From Chara braunii (lineage: Eukaryota > Streptophyta > Charophyceae > Charales > Characeae), in the NCBI GenBank assembly GCA_003427395.1, contig BFEA01000628.1, positions 662,544-713,323 of the forward strand: DNA of 50,780 bases, given 5' to 3'. This document shows positions 43,656-50,780 of the stretch, in pieces; the stretch's first letter is position 1; each line of letters begins with the position of its first letter. Both the position numbers and the translations under genes were made by a program. The notes beneath the pieces are model-generated. The model did not search any database. It was not told where the DNA came from and saw only the letters and a program-made list of their open reading frames with translations.

Positions 43656-45190
43656 AATCGATCGTTTAATCAATCGACGGATTGACTAATTAATTGATAG
43701 TCGATATTTTGATCAATTGATCAATTGAGTATTCGGTTGATCAACTCTTCAAGAAAACTGTAGTCTATCATTTTCCCCCTACCTTAAGCACTTCAATGTT
43801 GTACTCTCACATCTATCAGTCTTTGCACAAGTGTTTTCTGCGTAAAATTATGTCTACCAAACTGCTTCTGACAAACGTCGAACATCCATCTTGACCTTTA
43901 GTTGACCGATCAATCGATTATCAGTTGATTAATTGATTAATCGGCTAATCAATTATCCACTCGGCTAATCAATTAACCACTCGGCTGATCAATGGATTAA
44001 TCGGCCTATCGACAAATCAATCAATTAATTGGTTAGTGAATCGTTTATTCAGCCGATTCCTCGATTAATTGGTCGATCAATCGACCGATCAATAAATTAA
44101 TCGGCTGATCAATTTATCGATTGATCGACTAACCGATTAATCGACCAATCAACTCCTTAAACCATTTTACCAAGATAAAAGTATAATTATCCCTTCTTCC
44201 CTACCTTAAGGCACTTCAATGAGGCAATCTCACATCCATCAGTCTTGCGTAAGTAATTCCATAGAATATCATGATCAGCAAGTCGCAGCCAAGGGTTGTG
44301 GGATTGCCACGTGGCAAAATAGTGGAGTTTTCGCTAATGCACTGAATTCTTAGGTCCGCACGTGTGACACATTGACGAAGGACATAAGGAGTGGCTTATT
44401 ATAGAAGTAACAATTGTATTAATACAACGATAATATGAGAGGAGTAAGAGACTGACAGATGACCACATGGGATAATGCTAGGGGTAGTGAAGAGAAGAGG
44501 ATAAAAAAAAAAAAAAAAAAAAAAAATCTTAAAAAAATGATTACAGATTCCGAAATTACTTCACCAAGTTCACTCCCAGCGATGGATTTGGGAAGTAATA
44601 GTTACTTTTAGGGATGGGCGAGTTAACAAGGTATTGCAAAGGGTGATTCCTTCCACAGTCCAACGAAAGGCCGATCAATCACTTAAATCCGCCAATCAAT
44701 AGTTTAATGGGTCGATCAATCGATTAATGGGCCAATCAATCGATTAATTAGCTGATCAATCAACTAAATCCCTTCTTAATGCGATACAATGATATACTCT
44801 CACATCCATAAAGTATTTTTGCGGAATATATTGTTCAGCAAGCCGCTTCCGCCAAACGTCGAACAATCTACCTAACCTTTAGTTGATCGATCAATCGATT
44901 ATCACCAATCAATTAGTCGATTAATTGATAATCAAAGCAAAAAAAAAAAAAAAAAAAAAAAGGAAGAGGGAAGGGAAAAAGGTCGATCATTCGATTTATC
45001 GGCCAATCAATCGTTTAATTGACCAATCAATCAATCAGCCGATCAATCGATTGATATCCCTTCTTCCCTACCCTAAGAAACTTCAACGATATACTCTCAC
45101 ACCTATCAGTATTTGCGCAAGCATTTCTACCTTAACTCCTTCTACTTAAAAAAAAAAGGGGAAGGGCGGGGGGGGGAGGGAGGGAGAAGG

Positions 45191-46148
45191 AATAAAAAAT
45201 AATAAAAAATCAAGGAAGACAGTAGAGGAAAACAAGAAAAAAAACTTTTACTCACATTGCGATATTTGCATGACAACTACATTTGATTCCCCCAAATTCA
45301 TCTTCATCAAAACAATTACGAAGATACAAAAAAAGGGATAGAAAACGACAAGGAGAAAAGGAGAGACGCAAAAGAGGAAGAAAATAAGAAGAAGTGAAAA
45401 CAGAAAGGAAAGGGCAACTTACAAGGGAAATAGCAACTCAAGGAAGGCAAATGAAGGATAAGCGATATTGGAAAGGCGAGAGCTAAGGCTCACTCAAGGA
45501 AATGAAAGGAGTTCTCGTTACAAATTGCTTCTAAAAAATTCACAAGACAACCCTTTCCTCCAAAACTCTTTCCTCAGCTTCTTTAACCAATGCAATTATT
45601 ATTAAAAAAAAAAAACAGAAAGGAAGAAAGGAGGGCAAGAGTCAAGAAGGAGGGAGAAGGGAGCAAGAGCATAAGGAAAGAAGCAGCCTTCACAAAGGGT
45701 TGAAGTACATAGATTACGTTTTCATCAAGCAGGGTAGTAAGAAACGAAGGTATCACAAGGGAATCAAACAAATTAAATAATTAGTGAAACACAAGGAAGA
45801 CAACAAGGTATGAAGGACAATATCACCATCACTAAACTGGTTGGGTAATTTTTTGCTTGCAAGACTTACAATGGACTCCTCTTTTTTGATTGATCTGTTG
45901 AAAAAATTCGCACTCACTCCTCTTTGCCTCTTTCTACTACTTATTCTTAACTTTTCAACCAACCCCATGTTCAAAAACTGTTTTTCTTTTAGAACCTTAT
46001 CAATCTTAATCCTCCTCACTCTTGGCTCTTGCTTCACAATTCCTTTGTTAATTATCTCCTATTGTTTTTCCAATGTTCTTGAACTTTTCAATGACTAACT
46101 CTTTCAACACAATTAAAACAATTTCAGCATCGCATCTAATAATCATGT
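45191..46148. other. Purine-rich spacer, no supported gene
   Basis: From about 45180 to 45760 the + strand is strongly A/G-biased (GAAGAAAAGGAGAG-like). The small ORFs at 45583-46098 lack motifs. The region precedes the DIRS-like remnant and may contain its 5' end. Confidence 0.4.
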
Positions 46149-46163
46149 CATCTTGTCTTCCAG

Positions 46164-47258
46164 ATGGATCTTGTCTATCTCGAAATCATCTCCACCAACG
46201 AACCTCAAGCCATCATCGACGCAGATGTACTCGCCATATCTCCTCTACCGCCTATTGTTTTTTCTCCGGCCAAGGAGGAAATCATCTTCATGGTGCAACC
46301 TAGAGAATCTTCTCATTCTCAGAAGGTCCACATTTCGACACTCTAACTTCTTCCACCCCCCACCCCACCCTTTCCGCCCCCGCCTTCTCCTTCATCTCAG
46401 GCCCCTCAACCAATCCTCGACCCTCAGATCTTCCTCATGCATCAAAATTTCTCCTCTTCCTCTCAGCAATCCAATCTCATGACGATGTTTGACCAACTCC
46501 GATCACAACTTATTGAGAAATCAAAATTCGGGCTTAACGAGTTTCTTAGAAGAGAAGAGGAAAAACAAACTCTTAACGAGGTCTACTTCCGGCATGCATA
46601 AAATCTCTCAAAAGATGTTTCCCAAATCGCCCTCATCCTACTCAAATTGAAGGCTTGGAAGAAACTTTTCTTTAGTCCTTGCTATCTTTGGAAGATCCAA
46701 TCCCTCATAAGATTCAAGGCAGTTGACCTCAACTACTTTTGCTATCTATATGGAAAGACCTTTGTATTTCATCTCACATAACGCCTCCACAACCAAAGAC
46801 TCAATGGAAAAGACCATACCCAAGGAAATAAAGAACCTCTTGAGCAAGGTCGTCTGTGAAGGAATGGAGGAAGCTCTCCCGCTCATTGAAGTCGAATTCA
46901 ACTACTGTCTCAACCAGGCGCGTCAGATGGAAGCAAGGTACGCAAGGGCAGTTGTCAACGACTATTCTACTCGGCCTGAAGTGCCTAAAAGGTCCACGTC
47001 ATTTGCGTTATGGGCACCCCCACTTATCTTACTCTTTCATTTTGCAAGGCGAATCGAGGAGATCCTGAAGGCAAATCCACCTACCAGAGGAAGGGCGAAT
47101 CCTCCAACCAAGAAGATAAGCGTTCTGCATCACGCAAGGACTATGATGACGACAACAAAGGATATGAATACAGTAGAGCATCCAATAAGTTTCGTGTTGA
47201 CTCCAACTCCACAAAATTAAAATCCGTCAGCAAGGATGACTTTAGCACCCTCTCTTAG
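46164..47258 (+). pseudogene. Gag-like region of a DIRS-like element
   Basis: Open segments in three successive frames read as one decayed protein. The first is 46164-46600 with one TAA at 46344-46346 (MDLVYLEIISTNEPQ, a Pro-rich stretch, then FDQLRSQLIEK and FLRREEEKQ). The second is 46723 to about 47010 with helical text (IPKEIKNLLSKVVCEGMEEALPLIEVEF, split here: IPKEIKNLLSKVV / EGMEEALPLIEVEF). The third is 47010-47258, rich in Lys/Asp/Ser. I do not recognise a named domain. It is assigned as gag by its position before an RT on the same strand and by its composition. At least two frameshifts are needed. Confidence 0.45.
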
Positions 47259-47483
47259 CATCTGCTCCTCTATTTCCATACCTTCTGTGTCAGCATTCTC
47301 CGAAACCTTTCCTCACCACCATACACTTCAGACCTCCGCAAAGCAATCTTCGCTCCCTAGGAACCCGCCTCTTGGCTTCGCCCACCGGAGGACTTCGTTG
47401 CAACCTCCACTTCATCCTCTTTCTCAAACTGTAATTTTCTTCTCTCTTCCTCCTCCTGACGTTTTTCTCACTCGGTTCTTCAA

Positions 47484-48290
47484 TTGATAAAGCATGGAGT
47501 CAGACTTTACTCTGTAGGCACTACCCACTCCTGCACCTCTAAGAAGGTGGAAGTCCGCCACATGCTAAAGGGTGTTTACTCTGCTTCTCAATTCAAGCAT
47601 GTTCTTAACCTTAAAATTCCACCCTCAATAGCCATCCCTAATCATAACCTTCTCCCTCGTCACGAAGACTTCATCACCTCCTCCGTCGCTCATCTTCTTG
47701 TTTTTAGGGGTATAAAACGTTTTCCCTTTTCAATTGTCATCAACCCTGTGTTCGCTATTGAGAGCTCTTCTAAAACAAGATTCATTCTAGATGGAAAATT
47801 TGTCAACATCTTCCTCTCCTTCCCTCACTTCTGCTATGAATCTTTCGACAATCTGTTAGCTGCCATTTTTTGTCACCCTACTCAAGATTTTCTAACATGC
47901 TTCGACATAAATAATGAATATTACCACATTCCTATTCACCCGGATCATCGCCCTTTCTTTGCCTTTAATTGTAATGGAACAAACTACCACTTCAATACAC
48001 TTTGCTTCGAAACTCCTTCATTCCTTCTCTTATTTGACAAACATTCAGCTATGTCTCCCTTCTTCACAACTTGGGTTTCTTTCTCAACATCAAGAAGTGC
48101 TCCTTGCTTCCTTCTCAATCCATTAAATTTCTAGGATTCATTCTGGATTCACACCACAAAAGAATTAAGGTTCCAGAAGATAAAATATGGAAAATCGCTC
48201 AACTCATCAACAAACTTTCATATGAACCAATTACAAGTCGATCACTTGCAAAAGTCGCAGGGAAGATACCCTCAGTCTACGTAGCACGGT
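47484..48290 (+). pseudogene. Reverse transcriptase, DIRS-like, catalytic core deleted
   Basis: The frame at 47484-48050 carries TRFILDGKFVN, then FDINNEYYHIPIHPDHR, then FAFNCNGTNYHFN. These correspond to the RT fingers (RxIlDlR.lN), motif A (D.kdaY.hipI) and the following strand in DIRS/PAT-type RTs. It breaks near 48055 and resumes in another frame at 48068 with FFLNIKKCSLLPSQSIKFLGFILD and later LAKVAGKI, the region after the YxDD box. The YxDD segment itself is missing, so a deletion with frameshift removed the catalytic loop. No RNase H or tyrosine recombinase can be read after 48290, where unrelated repeats begin. Assignment to DIRS rests on motif spacing and wording; a Ty3-related lineage is the alternative. 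Confidence 0.6.
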
Positions 48291-48303
48291 GTTCGAATCA
48301 AGA

Positions 48304-48362
48304 GGTGTGTGGGCCTGCGGCCCCAACCCCTCGACTCTTCTATTTGATCAGGCATCATCAAG
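48304..48362. repeat. About 59-bp dispersed repeat, copy 1
   Basis: GGTGTGTGGGCCTGCGGCC..CGACTCTTCTATTTGATC..GGCATCATCA resembles 49084-49142 at roughly 80% identity. It begins close to where RT similarity stops. Confidence 0.6.
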
Positions 48363-48623
48363 GGTATGAAAATTCTTTATTTTATTTGGACTAGACTTGT
48401 GAAGCAATTGTCCTACCACTTGTCTAAGTTGGCATTTTCCTAACTTCAATCACTGCCAGCAGACACAGACAACTACCGAGTCGTTTCGGTAACAGAATCG
48501 TTTCCAGGCACTTTACTACTCGACAACTCTTCTTCGCATCTGCACATTCTCAACATCTATGGTTCATTCCCTCCACTCAATTTCACTGATGGTGTATCTG
48601 GGCCAAGGTTCAGCATTGTTCAT

Positions 48624-48717
48624 GACACTCAGTTGGAGTTCGGACTAGGACCAAGGACTGCAAGGCATTCGACACTCAGTTGGAGTTCGAACTGGGACCA
48701 AGGACTGCAATGCATTC
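48624..48717. repeat. 47-bp tandem duplication
   Basis: GACACTCAGTTGGAGTTC..GGACCAAGGACTGCAA starts at 48624 and again at 48671. Degenerate pieces (GGACCAAGATCAAGGACT, AGGACCAAGGACCAAGG) follow to about 48800. Confidence 0.75.
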
Positions 48718-49083
48718 GGACCAAGATCAAGGACTAAAACTTCATGTTGGACTTGGGACCTACAATTGTGAGGCAACCGGATCAGGACCAAGGACCAAGG
48801 AACTTACCTAGGATGCATCTGGATGTTGGTAGCCCGGATGACACTATTCCCTCCGCCTGCGACGATATAAGTTACCGGCAGCGCTGTAGTGGAGGCAGGC
48901 TGCGAAACTTGTTGAATCTTTTGGACTTCCTTTGGACCTCCCTCGGTTGACCGTCCGCCAGAAGTGCTCAGCGCGTGTGCAAATCTGCAGTCACACAGTC
49001 ACTTCAATCAGCTGGTCTGAGGAGAGTCATTTCTCCTTCGTCAATTTTGGCGAAGTGTCCCACCCACCCTCGATCTTCCCACG

Positions 49084-49142
49084 GTGTGTGAACTGCGGCC
49101 CTAGCTCCGCGACTCTCCTATTCGATCTGGCATCATCATAAT
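49084..49142. repeat. About 59-bp dispersed repeat, copy 2
   Basis: The second copy of the 48304 repeat, same orientation. The region 48720-49560 otherwise shows no coding motif. Confidence 0.6.
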
Positions 49143-49563
49143 GTCGGTCAACCAGTCTTCCAGAAAATCATCGCGACCCTCATTAAAGAGGGTTTTGGAG
49201 ACTGACATGATGTCATCTGCCCTCCTCCAATCGATGCTGACGTCAAACTGAGGATCCGGCCCCTCCTCCAGCTCCTAGATGATCGCCAGCATGTCCTCAC
49301 TTTTGTCCTTCATCCAACTTGCAAGAGCGATCACTCCCCCTTTGACCTATGGCTCCATTTGCAGCCACAAAGACATGTCCCTCACAATCTCCTGTAGGCT
49401 GTAGCCATCTGCGTCCGTTCTCAAAGGTAATCAGTCATTCATTTGCTCCAATATGTAGCTCCCTCTCAAAATTCTCCTCCATGGCAGTCATGGCTCGCTC
49501 GCAGACCCACGCCACTTTTGTGTAGTAATCCTCCAATCAATCACAGCTGGCGCTTCCCCTGTT

Positions 49564-49634
49564 CACGTGTCGTGGGGCGTGTACGTCACTAAACGATAGG
49601 GGACACGTGGCAAGCTGAACACCACGGCCACGTG
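49564..49634. promoter_or_regulatory. CACGTG (G-box) cluster
   Basis: Three CACGTG palindromes (49564-49569, 49604-49609, 49629-49634) and a TACGTCAC word (49582-49589) occur in 71 bp, framed by GTTCACGTG on the left and GTGTGAAC on the right. CACGTG and ACGT-core words are bound by plant bZIP and bHLH factors. No supported gene follows within the window, so promoter function is speculative. Confidence 0.35.
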
Positions 49635-49769
49635 TTGGGCGTGTGAACAGGCTCAACGACCTGGAGGGGCTCACTTCTCCAGCACGCTGGTCAAGCCGGG
49701 TGCGGCCGGGCCTACCGATTGGCCGACGTTAGGGCACGGGACGCATTACGTTAGACTGCATGTAGAAAG

Positions 49770-50384
49770 TTAAAAAAAAATACTTTTTGTTTTTTCTTTT
49801 GGGGGGGGGAGGGAAGCGGTTTTTGAGGCGTAGCGGAGACGATTTGGTTTCTGAGTTGGTACTCAGCACTACAAGTTCTTACGATTGGTTGCTTTCGTTG
49901 ATTTTGTGCTTTTAGTGTGTTTCATTCTTTTTCCACTTGTTGGCGTGAGCATATACTAATTACATTTTTTTGTGCTTGTAGTGAGGTTTTTCTGAGCGGA
50001 ATGGGATTCCGACTATCTTGCCTAACTGAGTGCAAGCTGCATTCAATACGTGGGATCGAGCTCGTATATCGAAAAAATGGTGGTTTAGGATGGGGGGCCA
50101 TATGTTATCCGGAGGTCCGAGTCGAATGGGCGACAACGGGTAGAACGACTGCATGCATGCAACGTACATGGCCTGGTCAGGGCAATGCCCAGCCAGGGTT
50201 GGGCGTGGGAGGGGAGGGGTGCGGAGGGGGGGTGTGGGTGTGGGGTGTTTGTGGGTTATTACGTGGACTAAGGATAAAGTGGGAGTCAAGCAATTACGGG
50301 TGGTGGAGGGGCAGTTGTGAAGCCGGGCGGGGGTCATGGGTTAGGTAGCTGTTCGAAAAACGGGGGTTGCCAGCTGTGTGTCTG
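49770..50384. other. G-rich tract without a supported gene
   Basis: A-run and G-runs (about 49799-49810), then GGGTGTGGGTGTGGGG-like sequence near 50220-50250. The 143-codon + ORF at 49917-50348 and its antisense partner have no motif and mirror the base bias. Confidence 0.5.
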
Positions 50385-50387
50385 AAA

Positions 50388-50490
50388 CTCGATTCAACGG
50401 GGGGTTCCCGTTGAAAGGTTCAACGGCCATTAAACCCCTGTTACAACGCCGCGCTATACCGCGTTAGAACGCAGTACAACGCGGCCCGCA
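50388..50490. repeat. Second TTCAACGGG patch with CGCG inverted words
   Basis: TTCAACGGGG and CCCGTTGAA occur as in 13997-14230, followed by ACAACGC-type words: ACAACGCCGCG, CCGCGTTAGAACGC and ACAACGCGG. CCGCG and CGCGG give short inverted repeats. Confidence 0.5.
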
Positions 50491-50652
50491 AAAATGTTTT
50501 GTGCAGACAAAATATTAGAAAAAAAAAAAAAAGGGGTGTAGATTGTTTTGCGCTGTACATCGCCATATTTTTATTTTTTTAGCATTTACATTACTTAAAA
50601 AAAAGCAGAAACCTAACCAGACTCAAAACACATCGATTTTTTTTGTTTTTAT

Positions 50653-50654
<2 letters not shown>

Positions 50655-50699
<45 letters not shown>

Positions 50700-50780
50700 G
50701 TTGATTGGTGGGGGATGGGTCGCCCCCCCCCCCCCCCACCCAATCGCACACAACACACCCACACACCCACACACCCACAC
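50655..50780. repeat. Terminal microsatellites (ATTG)n, C-run and (CACACC)n
   Basis: About thirteen ATTG units (50657-50708, the last ones TTGG-modified), a C-run near 50724-50737, then CACACCCACACACCC to the window end. These are simple repeats; no telomere motif. Confidence 0.9.

Larger units (their letters stand above)
40599..45190. repeat. ATCGATTAATC / GATCAATCG satellite-like region
   Basis: Dense, degenerate short words built on ATCGATTAATCGGCYGATCA recur in both orientations across most of the region. They are interspersed with recurring longer blocks: CCCTACCYTAAG..CTTCAAYGATATACTCTCACA, GCAAGCCRCTTCYRSCAAACRTCGAAC and A-runs of 18-28. Copies of these blocks lie near 40790, 41110, 43775, 44190, 44770 and 45057, so there is a higher-order unit of several hundred bases to about 1 kb. 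There is no coding potential. 41240-43080 is a plain AT-rich interval with fewer ATCGAT words. Confidence 0.7.

Noticed and set aside
49917-50348. 143-codon + ORF with a 125-codon antisense partner
   Set aside because: Low-complexity G-rich DNA keeps both strands open; the predicted proteins are Gly/Trp-rich or Pro/Thr-rich without motifs.
50740-50780. (CACACC)n at the window end as a telomere
   Set aside because: The unit does not match known plant or algal telomere repeats (TTTAGGG type) and follows an ATTG microsatellite and a C-run.

Overview
The window looks like repeat-dense nuclear DNA of a green-lineage eukaryote. I suspect a streptophyte alga of the Chara type. The grounds are primer-binding sites complementary to a plant-type tRNA-Asp 3' end, large decayed Ty3/gypsy-like elements, CCHC 'zinc knuckle' protein fossils, a DIRS-like reverse transcriptase and long simple-sequence tracts. 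The species is a guess from general character, not from a search. I see no intact host gene; nearly all coding signal belongs to retroelements. Isolated N bases at 12446, 38951 and 38956 point to a draft assembly.

Layout. 1-1200: AT-rich DNA with a short CCHC fragment on the + strand. 1199-10110: a minus-strand LTR element ('element 1') with a partial 5' LTR on the right (LTR A, 6084 to about 10110), a PBS, an open gag-like gene (5134-3620), no pol, and a 3' region that ends on the left in a tRNA-Arg-like sequence instead of an LTR. 11108-12389: a broken minus-strand gene for a Gly/Asn-rich, CCHC, coiled-coil, SAP-like protein. 12390-15247: AT-rich spacer with inverted repeats, A-runs and a TTCAACGGG cluster.

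15252-40594: a giant, apparently complete minus-strand LTR retrotransposon ('element 2', about 25.3 kb). Its 5' LTR (LTR C, 33330-40594, 7.27 kb) is on the right and its 3' LTR (LTR B, 15252-21477, 6.23 kb) on the left. The short direct repeat GCGA flanks it, and an unoccupied homologue of the target lies at about 44618. In transcription order its interior holds PBS, gag, protease, RT/RNase H, integrase, then a second gag-like ORF with its own CCHC knuckle, then a 2-kb 3' region shared with element 1. The frames are broken by about eleven stops and at least two frameshifts, so the copy is dead, but the domain order is clear.

40599-45190: AT-rich, satellite-like DNA built on ATCGATTAATC/GATCAATCG words with a higher-order module. 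45190-46148: purine-rich, no gene. 46149-48290: a decayed + strand DIRS-like retroelement (gag-like part and RT). 48290-50780: small repeats, a CACGTG cluster, a second TTCAACGGG patch and terminal microsatellites.

The most unusual structure is in the LTRs and 3' regions of this element family. There are several families of short hairpins, dispersed in arrays, in which the central core is conserved while the two arms vary between copies yet stay complementary. Equivalent parts of LTR A and LTRs B/C carry different hairpin families. LTR B and LTR C also share a 3023-bp block with no difference I can see except two Ns, set inside flanks that differ by about 5%.
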